The notes: generated from the letters alone by a model not told the origin. Shown: positions 33,792-43,641, counted from the first letter of the stretch. The stretch is 64,000 bases of DNA from JACKEQ01 sp041389565 (GCA_041389565.1 JAWKRP010000014.1:159883-223882), one strand, 5' to 3'. Numbers and translations: made by a program.

Positions 33792-36128
33792 ATGCCCTTC
33801 GACATCCCCCGGCCCGCACGGGTCGATCCGCCTTCCGGACAGCGTCTGCGTGCCGGATCCGCACGCGTCGACCTCACCCCCCGTCTGGGCGTCGGGCTCG
33901 GGGGTCACGGCCCCACCGCGAATGCCGCGCAGGGGTGTTTCGGACGGCTGTACGCCAACATCCTGCTCCTGGAGGACGACCTCGGCAACCGCGCCGCGCT
34001 CGTCGCCGCCGACCTGCACGCCGGCAGCCGCTACCTGCACGAGCGCCTCGGGTCCCGGCTCGCGTCCGAGGGCCTCACCACCGAGCGCATCTTCATCGCC
34101 GGGAGCCACACCCACCGGGGTCCGGCGTCGTTCTACGGGAACCACAGCTACGACCGCCTCGCGGGCCCCTCCTGGGTGAACACGAACTGGTCCGATCACT
34201 TCGATCAGGCCCTGTCCGACGCCCTCTCCGACCGCATCGAGGCCGGAATCCGCGCCATCCTCGGTCCCGCCACGCGCACGCCCGACCTCGTCACCCTGCG
34301 CCGCGCGAAGCTCGGTCTGGCCGCCCCACTCTGCTGGGACTGGCTCGTCAACCGCAGCGGCGCCGCCCTCGATGGCGAGCAGACCGCCCTCGATCCCGAC
34401 GACTTCCAGTGGTCCGACCCGCCCCCGCTCTCCGACGCCGACCGCCGCGCGTTCGGAGCGCGCCTCACGGGCTCGCCGACGCCCGCATGGCTCGGAGGTG
34501 CCGTCCCGCCGGGCACCCCCGCGTTCGTGCCCGGCACGCTCGGCCCGAACCCCACGGCCACCTGGCAGCAGAAGGTGCCGTCCGGCCCGCTGTCCCCGGC
34601 GTCACCCGACGTGCTCGAAGACCTCATCGAGAACGGCTTCGGGAAGGGTCGCCTGCACCCGTTCATCGACATCGCGAAGGTCAAGATCCACAGCCGCCGC
34701 CGGTCGCTCCCGAAGAACCCCCTCGACCGCGCGCTCGTCGACGCCCGCATGCACCTCCTGGTCGCTCGCGAGCGCAACCCGAACGGCACCAACGGCCCGC
34801 TCATCGGCGCCTTCGGCACGTTCAACGCGACGCCGAGCCTCGTGAGCCACCGCCACGCCGTGTTCTGCGCCGATGCGTACGGCTTCGCGGCCGTGCACGC
34901 GCGCCAGAAGCTGGCCGTGCCCGTCCCGGTGGGGATCGGCGGGGGCTGCGTCGGCGACGCGAACGTGAAGCCCCGCGGCATGGACCTCGACGGCGTGAAG
35001 GACAAGAGCCGCGACCTCGATGGAGGGGTCGACATGGTGCGCGAGGTCGGAACCGCCCTCGGTGAAGCCCTCTTCGACGCCCTCGACCGCCAGGCGCTCG
35101 CGTACGCCGACGATCTCACGCTCTCCTTCGCGTACGACGACTTCGATCCCGTGTTCGCGGGCTGCGACGTGAACGGCATCCTCGGAGGGCCCGCGCTCGG
35201 CGGGTCCGAGCTCGCGGCCTCGCCCGTGAGCGCCCTGTTCGAGGAGGGCATGAAGGAGAAGCCCGAGTACGCCGACCAGCAGGCGCCCAAGGCCCGCATG
35301 CCGCGCCTCCAGTCGCCGCCGAACCCGTTCCCGCTGCGCCTGCTCACCCTGTCCCGCCCGTCCGGCCCCTGGTGGGGGCTCGCCGCGAGCACCGCCGAGA
35401 CCAGCCAGGTCCTGGCGTCCCGCATCCGCGACACGATCACGTCCGGGCAGTGGCCCCTCACGGTCGTCAGCCCGAGCGGGGGCTTCGGCAGCTACGCCGG
35501 CACGCGGTGGGAGTACGTCAGCCAGGCCTACGAGGGCGCCGCCACCCTGTACGGCCGCTACCTCGGCGACGCCATCACGGCGCGGTTCGCGAGCCTCCCC
35601 ACCGCCGCACCCTCGGGCGTCGCGCACTTCACGAGCACGCCCGGAACCCTCCCGCTGCGCCTGGGCGCGAAGTGCGAGCGCAAGCGCGACCGCCCGAACC
35701 TGTTCTCCAACGACATCGAGCTCCACGGCAGCGTGCTCGAGTCGCTGAAGGCCCGCGGGCGCCCCGACTTCGTCGCGCTCACCCAGGGCTCCGACCTCGT
35801 GCTGCGCGGCTCGTTCGAAGGGGTCACTCCGAACGCGCCCGTGTGGGACGGCCCGTGGGTGGGGGTGGGCACCGTCGACGCCGCCCGCACGACCGTCACC
35901 GCGATCCGCTACCCGGGCTCCAGCCTCCCCGCCGACGACCGCAACACGGCCGTCCTCGTGTGGTGCGACGTGCGGAAGTCCCGCAACCGCTGGTACGTCG
36001 AGGCGCGCATCCCCGGCGCCGCGGGCGCGCTGTCCACCGCCGTGCTCGCGCTGTTCCCGCCGCTGCTCGGGGGCTCCGTGCCGCGCTTCCTCGACGACTC
36101 CGGTCTGTTCGACGCCACCTGGGCGTAG
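33792..36128 (+). CDS. Neutral/alkaline ceramidase family protein
   Basis: 778 residues, near the family size. Signs: LRAGSARVDLTPRLGVGLGG at the N-terminus, FGRLYANILLLEDDLGNRAAL, and GSHTHRGPASFYGN (104-117), where His-x-His-x-Gly-Pro matches the zinc and active-site segment of neutral ceramidases. A later SAFGTFNAT and PLTVVSPSGGFGSYAGTRWE complete it. Family reaction: hydrolysis of ceramide N-acyl bonds. Myxococcota make sphingolipids, which fits. No signal peptide is seen. ATG has AGGAG four bases upstream; a GTG 15 bases earlier lacks one. Ends one base before the convergent STAND gene. Confidence 0.8.
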   Translation: MPFDIPRPARVDPPSGQRLRAGSARVDLTPRLGVGLGGHGPTANAAQGCFGRLYANILLLEDDLGNRAALVAADLHAGSRYLHERLGSRLASEGLTTERIFIAGSHTHRGPASFYGNHSYDRLAGPSWVNTNWSDHFDQALSDALSDRIEAGIRAILGPATRTPDLVTLRRAKLGLAAPLCWDWLVNRSGAALDGEQTALDPDDFQWSDPPPLSDADRRAFGARLTGSPTPAWLGGAVPPGTPAFVPGTLGPNPTATWQQKVPSGPLSPASPDVLEDLIENGFGKGRLHPFIDIAKVKIHSRRRSLPKNPLDRALVDARMHLLVARERNPNGTNGPLIGAFGTFNATPSLVSHRHAVFCADAYGFAAVHARQKLAVPVPVGIGGGCVGDANVKPRGMDLDGVKDKSRDLDGGVDMVREVGTALGEALFDALDRQALAYADDLTLSFAYDDFDPVFAGCDVNGILGGPALGGSELAASPVSALFEEGMKEKPEYADQQAPKARMPRLQSPPNPFPLRLLTLSRPSGPWWGLAASTAETSQVLASRIRDTITSGQWPLTVVSPSGGFGSYAGTRWEYVSQAYEGAATLYGRYLGDAITARFASLPTAAPSGVAHFTSTPGTLPLRLGAKCERKRDRPNLFSNDIELHGSVLESLKARGRPDFVALTQGSDLVLRGSFEGVTPNAPVWDGPWVGVGTVDAARTTVTAIRYPGSSLPADDRNTAVLVWCDVRKSRNRWYVEARIPGAAGALSTAVLALFPPLLGGSVPRFLDDSGLFDATWA

Positions 36129-36129
36129 G

Positions 36130-38625
36130 TCAGACCCGCACCACCACGACATCCGGGCGCAGCAGGTACCCCTTCCCCTTCTTCTGGATCAGGTCCTTCA
36201 GCCCGATCCGGCGGAGCGTCGCGATGGCGGTGTACACCCGCGACGCGCCCGCGCTCGGCACGATGCGCTCGCCCGGCCAGCCCGCCTCCACGAGGTCCGA
36301 CACCTCCACCACAGTGCCCGGCGCCGTGCGTCGGGCCTCCAGCAGCCGCGCGAGCACCCGCCGGTTCGCCGCACGCGTCGCCAGGGACACGCGCTCCTCC
36401 CCGGGCCGCTCGAACCACGAGGCATCCACCGCGCACGTCAGGTCGACCTCCCGGAGCGCGGCGTCGCGCACGAGCGGCTCCAGCAGGCGCCCGATCACCC
36501 GCGCCTCCGTGCGCCAGCCCTCCTGGTGCGACAGGAGCGAAGCGGCCGCGGACCGGTGCAGCGCCCACCCCACGTCGTCGCCCGCGGCCTTGGCCTCGAG
36601 CGCGCGCCCGATCTCCAGGGCAGCGGTGGCAGCGCGCAGGGACGCCGTCGTGCGGGGTGTGTCGCCGCCCCGGGCCTCCTCCACGAGCCGGGCAGCCGTG
36701 ACGAGCCCGCCGTGGAGGGCCTCGAACGACGCCGCCCAGCAGAAGACCACGGCGCACAGGGTCGCTTCGTCGTACTCCCTCGCTCGGGCCACCGCCTCGA
36801 GGAACGCAGCACGCGCGGCCTCGACGTGCCCCGCGTAGGCTTCCGCCATCCCGATCCCCGCCCGCGCGAACGCCTGCCAGCGCTGCTCTCCCACCGCGAC
36901 CAGGCCGACGAGCGCCTGCTCGAAGCACGCGCGTGCCTCGCCGGAACCGCCCTCCAGCGCGAGCTCTCCGAGCGTGATCGTGTACAGCGCCGCGCCCCGG
37001 TCGTCGCCGATGGACCGCAGGATGTCGACCGCCTCGCGCGTGACGGCGCGCGCTTCGTGGCCGCGGCCCAGCTCCTGGTCCAGGATGCCCAGGAACCCGA
37101 GGATGCCCGCCTCGTAGCGCTTCTCGCCCTTGGCCTTCGCGACCTCGAGGCCCTTCTGGTACACGACGACGGCGTCGAGAGGCCGGCCGCTCTCGTGCAG
37201 CAGCTCGGCGTGGACCGCGTGGTTGCGGGCCTCCTGGGGCTGGAGCCGCACCGCTTCGGCCGCGAGCGCCACGGCCTTCGGGTAGTCGCACCGGTCGCCG
37301 TGATCCCGCCCGAGCGCCCGCAGACCCCACGGCTGCACGGGCCCCTCGGCCCCCGCGATGCGCTCGAGCCGCGCGACGTCCGGGGGGACGGCCCGCGCGT
37401 CGATGGCCGTGAGGAACACCTCGTCGGCGAGGGGGCCGCCGACCTCGACCGCCTGACGCAGCACCTCCCGGCGCCGGCGTACGGGACCTCGCGTCTTGAG
37501 GACCGGGTCGAGCGCGAGCGCTGCGTGGCCCGCGAGCTCCCCGTCGCCGTGTGCACGGCCCTCTTCGAAGGCGGCCTCGAGATCCGCCCGCCACAGCGCG
37601 AGCTGCTCGAGCACGGGCACCATCTCGGGGCCCCGGCTCCGCGAGGCCAGCGCGTACCCCCGCTCCGCCAGCCAGGCGGCGCACGAGGGCACGTCGGACT
37701 GGCGGTGCGCGAACTCCCGCACGCTCTCGTACATCCGGTACCACAGCACGCCGTGCAGCCCGGGAGGCTCCCAGGCCCGTACGAGCGAGTGATCCACGAG
37801 CCGCTGCAGCAGATCGACCGCCGTGAACGGGTCGCCCACGAGGGCTTCGACCGCCGCGAGCTCGAACCCGGACCGGAACCACGCGAGCCGCTCCACGAGC
37901 GCGCGCTCCTCGGGGTCGAGGAGGTCCCAGCTCGCCTGGAGCACGGCCTGGAGGGACCCCTCCGCACCCGACAGCAGGCGGAACCGCTCCGTCAGGTGCT
38001 CGAGCAGCTGGTGCGTGCCCAGGATGCGCAGACGGGCGGCCGCGAGCCCCACAGCGAGCGGGAGACCATCCAGTCGGCGCAGCACCTCCGCGATGGCCGG
38101 CAGCTCGTCGGGCTCGGGCGTCCACCCCGGCCGCACGGCGCGTGCGCGCTCCACGAACAGCTGCCCGGCCTCGCACGTCACGGCGTCGGCGTGCGTTCGG
38201 GGCAGCCCGAGCGGACCGACCTCCACGAGCAGCCCCACGGGCGGCCGCACCCGCGTGGTGAGCACGAGCCGCGCCGCGCCCCGCCACCGCGGAACACACG
38301 CCACCACGGCGTCGATCGCACGCTCACAGGCATCGAGCACCAGGATCACGGGGCCGTCTGCCCCTGCCCGCCCGGACAGCGCGCGACCGATGCGCTCCGG
38401 GTCGGCGTCGCCCTCCACCGGGATGCCCAGGGTCGCGGCGACGGCATCGACCACCCCCCGCAGGTCGGACACCACGGAGAGGTCGCACCACAGGCCGTCC
38501 ACGACCTCCCGCACGAGCCGCGACTTCCCCGAGCCACCGGGCCCCACGACCGCGACGACCGCCGTGCCCTCCGAGGGCGTGAGACCGGCGCGGATGCGTG
38601 CAGCCTCCTCCGCGCGTCCGATCAT
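36130..38625 (-). CDS. STAND NTPase regulator with TPRs and C-terminal winged helix
   Basis: 831 residues. Walker A GPGGSGKS (28-35), Walker B VILVLDACERA (~93), RVLTTR-like sensor VLTTRVRP, and LDGLPLAVGLAAARLR, the GxP motif of NB-ARC/MalT-like STAND proteins. Helical TPR-like repeats run ~330-690. The last ~70 residues are a winged helix (LVEAGWPGERIVPSAGASRV, then IATLRRIGLKDLIQKKGKGY), like OmpR/SARP DNA-binding domains but at the C-terminus. So likely a signal-gated transcription factor. Last gene of the TSP3-OmpA-lipoprotein unit, four bases after the lipoprotein stop. Confidence 0.8.
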   Translation of the reverse strand: MIGRAEEAARIRAGLTPSEGTAVVAVVGPGGSGKSRLVREVVDGLWCDLSVVSDLRGVVDAVAATLGIPVEGDADPERIGRALSGRAGADGPVILVLDACERAIDAVVACVPRWRGAARLVLTTRVRPPVGLLVEVGPLGLPRTHADAVTCEAGQLFVERARAVRPGWTPEPDELPAIAEVLRRLDGLPLAVGLAAARLRILGTHQLLEHLTERFRLLSGAEGSLQAVLQASWDLLDPEERALVERLAWFRSGFELAAVEALVGDPFTAVDLLQRLVDHSLVRAWEPPGLHGVLWYRMYESVREFAHRQSDVPSCAAWLAERGYALASRSRGPEMVPVLEQLALWRADLEAAFEEGRAHGDGELAGHAALALDPVLKTRGPVRRRREVLRQAVEVGGPLADEVFLTAIDARAVPPDVARLERIAGAEGPVQPWGLRALGRDHGDRCDYPKAVALAAEAVRLQPQEARNHAVHAELLHESGRPLDAVVVYQKGLEVAKAKGEKRYEAGILGFLGILDQELGRGHEARAVTREAVDILRSIGDDRGAALYTITLGELALEGGSGEARACFEQALVGLVAVGEQRWQAFARAGIGMAEAYAGHVEAARAAFLEAVARAREYDEATLCAVVFCWAASFEALHGGLVTAARLVEEARGGDTPRTTASLRAATAALEIGRALEAKAAGDDVGWALHRSAAASLLSHQEGWRTEARVIGRLLEPLVRDAALREVDLTCAVDASWFERPGEERVSLATRAANRRVLARLLEARRTAPGTVVEVSDLVEAGWPGERIVPSAGASRVYTAIATLRRIGLKDLIQKKGKGYLLRPDVVVVRV

Positions 38626-38629
38626 CGCG

Positions 38630-39061
38630 TCACAGCACGCGCGCCTTCACCCAGACCGACGTTCCGGAGAGCTCGCACTCCAGCTCGATCCGCTTGCGGT
38701 CTTTCTGGAAGACGCCCACGAAGGGCGGCACGCTGGTCTGCTTCCACGTCCACCCGTTCCCGACGAGGCGCTCTTTGTAGTCCTCCCACTGGTACCCGGC
38801 GTCGAACGCCGAGATGTGCAGGACCTCCACCCGCTTCGCGTCGTTCACCTTCACCATACCGGACCCGACGGGGAAGCCGAGCTCACCGCCGAGACCGTCG
38901 CTCACGGCGTTCTCGTCGGGCTCGGGAGGGGGTGCGGGCTGCGACGCGAACTCGAGCGCACCGGCCCCCTGGTCGGGCGCACCCCCACCCCCGCCGACCC
39001 CTCCGCAGGCGAGGGAGACGAGGGCGACCGGAACCAGAACAGACAGCGTGCGCAGGGACAT
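38630..39061 (-). CDS. Lipoprotein of unknown function
   Basis: 143 residues from the second of two in-frame ATGs (39061), eight bases after AGGA; the other is 39070. Lipobox VSLACGG, then a Gly/Pro-rich stretch and a domain of ~90 residues (HISAFDAGYQWEDYKERLVG, KDRKRIELECELSGTSVWVK) with no family I recognise. Sits between the OmpA-like gene and the STAND regulator; GC and codon use match both. Confidence 0.72.
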   Translation of the reverse strand: MSLRTLSVLVPVALVSLACGGVGGGGGAPDQGAGALEFASQPAPPPEPDENAVSDGLGGELGFPVGSGMVKVNDAKRVEVLHISAFDAGYQWEDYKERLVGNGWTWKQTSVPPFVGVFQKDRKRIELECELSGTSVWVKARVL

Positions 39062-39071
39062 CGGCGGCATC

Positions 39072-40439
39072 CTACCGCAGTTCGACCTGCGTCACGCCGA
39101 ACGTGATGGTCCGCGTGACCCGCCGCGCGGCGTCGGGATCGCCCTCCACGGCCTCCTGCGCGGACCCGAAGCCCCTCGACCCGAGCCGGGTGGGCGCGAC
39201 CCCCCGGGCGACGAGGTACGCGACGACGGCCCGCGCATCGGCCCGCGCCTGGCCGAGAGCCTCTCCGGGATCGGGGCCCGACACCCGGCCCTGCACCTCG
39301 ACGCGTCGGACCTCCGGGTGGGCCTCGAGCACCCGCGCCACGTCGTCGAGCACGGCGAGGGACGGCCCGGACAGGGCGTTGCCCGCGAACGAGACGGGTC
39401 GCTCCACGCGGATCTCCTGCCGGTCGAGGTCCAGCGTCGCCAGCGTCACTTCGGGAGCGGGCGCAGCGACGGGTGCCGGCGCGGGCTCTGGAGCGGGCAC
39501 GGGATCCGGTGCCGGCACGGGCACGGGCACGGGATCCGGCACGGGCGCGGGAGCGGGCACGGGCACGGGAGCGGGCACGGGCACGGGATCCGGCACGGGC
39601 ACAGGATCCGGGACAGGTTCTGGAGGCTCCGGGCGGACCACCAGGCGCACGAAGCCCCGCCACACGGGCGTTCCGAATCCGGGCGTCAGGCCGGGGCCCC
39701 CGCCCACATTCAGCGCGAACGGGCCGACCGGATCGAGCCCGAACGTCGCCCAGGCCTCTGCAGGCACGTGCACGGCGTCCGTCTCGCCGATCACCCAGGC
39801 GCCCACGGCCTCCAGGCCGAGCGCCGTGCGCGCCGTCGGGTGCACGCCGACCGACACGCCGACGCCCGCTTCGTGCCCCGCACGCACCCCCAGCACCCGC
39901 TCCGCGCCCGGCCGGAGCGTCGCCCCCAGGTCCACCGCGAGCCAGCCACGCTCTCCGTCCACGGCCGTCGACGCGTCGATCCTCCAGGACACCCCCGGTC
40001 CGCCCAGCAGGAAGCGGCTCGCCCCCGTGGGCAGGGTCACGGACGTTCCCAGCGCCAGGGCCCGATGCAGACGCACCACCGCATCCATCCCGACGTCGCC
40101 GGGCCCGATGCCGCCTCCCCCGGTCCCCAGCGCCGTGCCGACCGCCACCGGAGGGACGCCCCCCGACCCGAGCACCGGCACTCTCAGCCCCACCCCGAGG
40201 CGGCCGGCGAGCGCCACCCCGGCGCCGAGCTCGGCCCCCCCGAGGTGCTCCACCACCGCCGGACCGGCCTCGAGGCGGAGCGGTCGCGCCGCGTAGCTCC
40301 CGACGAGCCCCACCGTCCACGCGGCATCGAGGTCGGGCACGCCACGCACGGCCACGCGCTCGGGGACCCACGGCGCACCGGGGTGGAAGCGCTGCACGTC
40401 GAGCCCGGGAGCCGCCCAGGCGAGGCCCACGAGCATCAT
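39072..40439 (-). CDS. OmpA-family protein with Pro-rich linker
   Basis: 455 residues. Signal peptide MMLVGLAWAAPG; residues ~20-290 are beta-rich with Gly and aromatic pairs as in an outer-membrane barrel; a long P-x-P linker of PVPDPVPVPAP units (~300-345); then an OmpA-like peptidoglycan-binding domain with RRVEVQGRVSGPDPGEALGQ and ARADARAVVAYLVARGV. The Asp that contacts diaminopimelate in OmpA is not clear here. It tethers the outer membrane to the wall if functional. The ATG overlaps the TSP3 gene stop. Confidence 0.8.
   Translation of the reverse strand: MMLVGLAWAAPGLDVQRFHPGAPWVPERVAVRGVPDLDAAWTVGLVGSYAARPLRLEAGPAVVEHLGGAELGAGVALAGRLGVGLRVPVLGSGGVPPVAVGTALGTGGGGIGPGDVGMDAVVRLHRALALGTSVTLPTGASRFLLGGPGVSWRIDASTAVDGERGWLAVDLGATLRPGAERVLGVRAGHEAGVGVSVGVHPTARTALGLEAVGAWVIGETDAVHVPAEAWATFGLDPVGPFALNVGGGPGLTPGFGTPVWRGFVRLVVRPEPPEPVPDPVPVPDPVPVPAPVPVPAPAPVPDPVPVPVPAPDPVPAPEPAPAPVAAPAPEVTLATLDLDRQEIRVERPVSFAGNALSGPSLAVLDDVARVLEAHPEVRRVEVQGRVSGPDPGEALGQARADARAVVAYLVARGVAPTRLGSRGFGSAQEAVEGDPDAARRVTRTITFGVTQVELR
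39471..39620. repeat. Degenerate tandem repeat coding for Pro-x linker
   Basis: Short repeats of the kind GCGGGCACGGGCACGGGATC encode the Pro-Val/Pro-Asp/Pro-Ala linker of the OmpA-like protein. Units are 6-18 bases and imperfect, so length variation between strains is likely. Confidence 0.6.
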
Positions 40440-41341
40440 CGACGCCTCGCCAGCCACCGCGGCCAGTGCGGCATCCCCCAGGACGTGGCACACCCGAGCC
40501 CCCCGCCGCGGAGGCGGTCCGCGCGCTTCGGGTCCGTCTCCCCGGGCCCGACGAGCCCGTCTCCGTCGAGGTCTTCGAGCCCGTCGGGCAGGCCGTCGTC
40601 GTCGGAGTCGACGTCGAGCGCATCGATCAGGCCGTCGCCGTCGCTGTCGGCCGAGCCGTCGATGCCGTCGGACACGCCATCGCCGTCGGAGTCCGGGTCG
40701 TCCGGATCGGTCCCGAGCACGGCCTCGAGCTCGTCGGTCAGGCCGTCGCCGTCCGAGTCGGGACTCTCCGCGAAGTCGTCGGCGGGATCGAGTGGATCGC
40801 GCTCTCCGGGGTCGACGCGCCCGTTCCCGTCGAGGTCTTCGAGGCCGTCGTCTGCGCCGCCCCCGTCCGTGTCGGACAGCCGAGGGTCGGTCCACGTGGA
40901 CGGATCGGCGTCGGGCACGAACACCGACAGGTCGGTGCCGGACCCCTGAGGGGCGTCGAGGCCCACCTCCAGCCCGTCGGAGAGCCCGTCGAAGTCGGAG
41001 TCGAAGATGTCGGCGAACAACCCGAGGTCGAGCTCGGTGCCGTCGAGCAGCCCGTCGTCGTCGGTGTCGTCGTCGAGCGGGTCGAGCCCCTCACGCACCT
41101 CCAGGCCGTCGGGGACGCCGTCGCGGTCGCTGTCGGGGACGAGGTCGGACAGGCCGAGCTCGAGCTCGCGATCCGCACAGAGCCCGTCGAGGTCGGCGTC
41201 TCCCGTCGCGTCGTCGCCCAGGCACAGGTCTTCGGTGTCGCACACCCCATCCCCGTCGGTGTCGACGAGGTCGGCGAGCGCCGGCTGGAGGAGGTGGACG
41301 AACAGGATCACCGTCGCGTTGTACAACGGGTGTGCGAACAT
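40436..41341 (-). CDS. Thrombospondin type-3 repeat exported protein
   Basis: 301 residues if the ATG at 41341 is right. A signal-like VILFVHLLQPALADL is followed by about nine calcium-binding TSP3-type repeats: DTDGDGVCDTEDL, DSDRDGVPDGLEV, DTDDDGLLDGTEL, DSDGDGLTDELEA and more. Such proteins carry Ca2+ in stiff rods on the cell surface or as part of OmpA/TSP3 pairs. The start is weak (no ribosome site) and only 16 bp separate it from the divergent LysR gene, so the true start may be further in. Stop overlaps the OmpA-like start. Confidence 0.78.
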   Translation of the reverse strand: MFAHPLYNATVILFVHLLQPALADLVDTDGDGVCDTEDLCLGDDATGDADLDGLCADRELELGLSDLVPDSDRDGVPDGLEVREGLDPLDDDTDDDGLLDGTELDLGLFADIFDSDFDGLSDGLEVGLDAPQGSGTDLSVFVPDADPSTWTDPRLSDTDGGGADDGLEDLDGNGRVDPGERDPLDPADDFAESPDSDGDGLTDELEAVLGTDPDDPDSDGDGVSDGIDGSADSDGDGLIDALDVDSDDDGLPDGLEDLDGDGLVGPGETDPKRADRLRGGGLGCATSWGMPHWPRWLARRR

Positions 41342-41357
41342 CGCTGCGGAGAGACTG

Positions 41358-42230
41358 GTGGATTTCGACTCGCTCAAGTGCTTCGCGGCGGCCGCCGACA
41401 CCTTGAACTTCCGCGCGGCGTCCCGTCGGGTGGCCCTGTCGCCCGGCGCTTTCAGCGAGCGCATCCGGCGGCTGGAGGAGGATCTCGGCGCGCGCTTGTT
41501 CGACCGCACGACCCGCCGCGCGCAGCTCACCGATGCCGGACGCCGCCTCCTGCCCCATGCGCGACAGCTCCTGCGCGATGCCGAGCGCTGCCAGGAGATC
41601 GCGCAGGACTCTGCGGCGATCGTGCCGTATGCGGTCACCGTGGGCACGCGCTTCGAGCTCGGCATCTCGTGGCTCACGCCGTCCCTCGCGCAGCTGGCGA
41701 AGCAGGCGCCCGAGCGCACGATCCATCTGTACATGGGCGACAGCCCCGACCTGATGGCCCGCATGCAGCGCGGCGAGATCGACGCCGCCATCACGTCCAC
41801 CCGGCTCACGAGCGGCACGGTGCGCTACGCCACGCTCCACAACGAGGACTACGCGTTCGTCGGCACCACGCAGCGGGTGCGCGGCCCGAACGACGTGCAC
41901 GACCTCACGCTGATCGACGTGAGCCCGGATCTCCCGCTGTTCCGGTACCTGCTCGACGCCCTGCCCGATGCCAGCCCGTGGCCGTTCGACAAGCAGCTCT
42001 ACATGGGCGGCATCGCGGCGATCCGGTACCAGATCCTCGCCGGGCTCGGGGTGGGCGTGCTCCCGCGGTACTTCATCCGCGAAGACCTCGCTGCTGGGCG
42101 CCTCACGGAGCTCATGCCCGACCAGGCCCTCCGGGAAGACGCCTTCCGTCTGGTGTGGCGCGTACCGCACCCGTTCGAGCCCGAGCTGGTGCAGCTGGCC
42201 GAGGAGCTGCGCGCGATCCCGCTGACGTAG
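41358..42230 (+). CDS. LysR-type transcriptional regulator
   Basis: 290 residues from a GTG with GGAGA five bases upstream. N-terminal winged HTH: MDFDSLKCFAAAADTLNFRA followed by ASRRVALSPGAFSERIRRLE and DLGARLFDRTTR. The effector domain has YMGDSPDLMARMQRGEIDAAI and LAGLGVGVLPRYF. It lies divergent to the TSP3/OmpA operon; LysR proteins commonly control the divergent gene, so it is a candidate regulator of that operon. The 3' end abuts the convergent small membrane gene with no gap. Confidence 0.9.
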   Translation: MDFDSLKCFAAAADTLNFRAASRRVALSPGAFSERIRRLEEDLGARLFDRTTRRAQLTDAGRRLLPHARQLLRDAERCQEIAQDSAAIVPYAVTVGTRFELGISWLTPSLAQLAKQAPERTIHLYMGDSPDLMARMQRGEIDAAITSTRLTSGTVRYATLHNEDYAFVGTTQRVRGPNDVHDLTLIDVSPDLPLFRYLLDALPDASPWPFDKQLYMGGIAAIRYQILAGLGVGVLPRYFIREDLAAGRLTELMPDQALREDAFRLVWRVPHPFEPELVQLAEELRAIPLT

Positions 42231-42425
42231 CTACGCCGAGCCGGCGGTCTCGGGGCGCACGCGGTGCGTGAGCGCGATGAGCGCGATGGTGAGCAGGAGG
42301 ACCGCCAGCATCGCCCACGGCGGCGCCTGCATCCAGCCGGCCGCCACGGCTGCGGGCTCGAACAGGGCCTGCCCGACGGTCATCCCGCCGAGGTCTGGGG
42401 TGCTCGCGCTGGTCTGCAACAGCAT
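42231..42425 (-). CDS. Small single-span membrane protein
   Basis: 64 residues: PWAMLAVLLLTIALIAL is one membrane helix, ending HRVRPETAGSA. No family recognised. ATG with a G-rich stretch upstream. It is downstream of the TolC-like gene by 49 bp, same strand, so may be the last gene of that unit. Confidence 0.5.
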   Translation of the reverse strand: MLLQTSASTPDLGGMTVGQALFEPAAVAAGWMQAPPWAMLAVLLLTIALIALTHRVRPETAGSA

Positions 42426-42474
42426 CACCGCCCCACCATAACGCTGGTCCGCCCGACGTGCGACCCCGACACGG

Positions 42475-43641
42475 TCAACGTGCCGTCGGGAGCCCCCGCT
42501 CGACGGCCCGCTTCGCGACGGCGGCGTCGAGCTGGACTTCGAGCAGCTCCTGTCGCTCCCGGGCCACATCCGCGGCGAGCTCCCAGTACCGGTCGGGCGT
42601 CAGCCCCTCGCGCTCGGCCTCGAGCGCCGCGCTGGCTTCCTCCACGACCTCCGACAGCGACCGCACGGCGGCCACGGCAGCGGCGTGTGCGGCCCGGGAC
42701 GCCTCCCGGCGCGAGGCCTCGGCCCGCGCCACCGCATCGAGCTCGACCCGACGGGCCTGGATCCGGGCATCGGCCGCGGACACCGCCCCATCGGTGAGCG
42801 AGAACACCGGCAGGCTCGCCGCCACCGCGATGCCGAAGCTCGGCACGCGCCCGGACTCCAGCACGACCTGACCCTCGACGAAGTCGAGCCACGGACGGTG
42901 CTCGGCCGCCACCTGCGCGCGCAGGGCCTCCTCCTCGGCGACCCGCGCCCGGATCCGCTCGACCTCCGCGGAGCCCTCGCCGGACTCTCCCCGTGTCGGC
43001 GGCTCCAACACCCAGTCGGCGAGATCGGGCCCGTCCAGTACGAGGGTATCGCCGGGCTCGAGGCCGACGAGCGCGCCGAGCTCGGCCCGCGCCGCGGCCC
43101 CGTCGCGCTGCACGCCCACCAGCCTCCGCACCGCGGACACCCGGGCCAGCTGGGCCTCCAGCACGTCGTCTGCAGCGCCCACCCCCGCATCGCGCCGCTT
43201 CTGGGCGATCCCGATCCAGGCGTCGCACGCGTCACGCTCGGCCGACACGAGGGCTTCGGCGGCTTCCAGGAATCGCGCGGCGTCGAACACCGCAGCCACC
43301 TCGTCGAACACCGCCGAGCGCAGCAGCTCGAGGTCGGCGGCCTCCGACCCGGCCTCGGCACGAGCGGCCCGCACGCGCGCCCGGATCGCGCCGATCGGCT
43401 CGATCTGCTGGCGCAGGCGGAGCGTCCACTGCGGAGCGTCGGTGCGCGAGCCCACGTTCTCCATGCGCCCGCGGAACTGGGGGTCGTCGGGAGCCCGCTC
43501 GGGCGCCACCGCGGCCTGGGCGGCGTCGAGGCGCGCCTGCTGGGCCAGCACGTCGGCGTGCTGCTCCCAGGCCCGCTGTACGGCATCGTCGAGCTCGAGT
43601 CGGACCTCCGCGGCCCACCCGAGCTGCATCAGCAGCAGCAC
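42475..43641 (-). CDS. TolC-like outer membrane efflux protein
   Basis: 388 residues. Signal peptide from MLLLMQLGWAAEV. The rest is long coiled-coil helices interrupted by short beta parts, with the repeat character of OEP/TolC domains: LDDAVQRAWEQHADVLAQQA at the start and a second such half after ~215. Shorter than TolC (~470). Start is GTG directly after the stop of the upstream lipoprotein gene (TAGGTG) with GGAG seven bases upstream. No transporter or adaptor gene is nearby, so partners are unknown. Confidence 0.78.
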   Translation of the reverse strand: MLLLMQLGWAAEVRLELDDAVQRAWEQHADVLAQQARLDAAQAAVAPERAPDDPQFRGRMENVGSRTDAPQWTLRLRQQIEPIGAIRARVRAARAEAGSEAADLELLRSAVFDEVAAVFDAARFLEAAEALVSAERDACDAWIGIAQKRRDAGVGAADDVLEAQLARVSAVRRLVGVQRDGAAARAELGALVGLEPGDTLVLDGPDLADWVLEPPTRGESGEGSAEVERIRARVAEEEALRAQVAAEHRPWLDFVEGQVVLESGRVPSFGIAVAASLPVFSLTDGAVSAADARIQARRVELDAVARAEASRREASRAAHAAAVAAVRSLSEVVEEASAALEAEREGLTPDRYWELAADVARERQELLEVQLDAAVAKRAVERGLPTAR

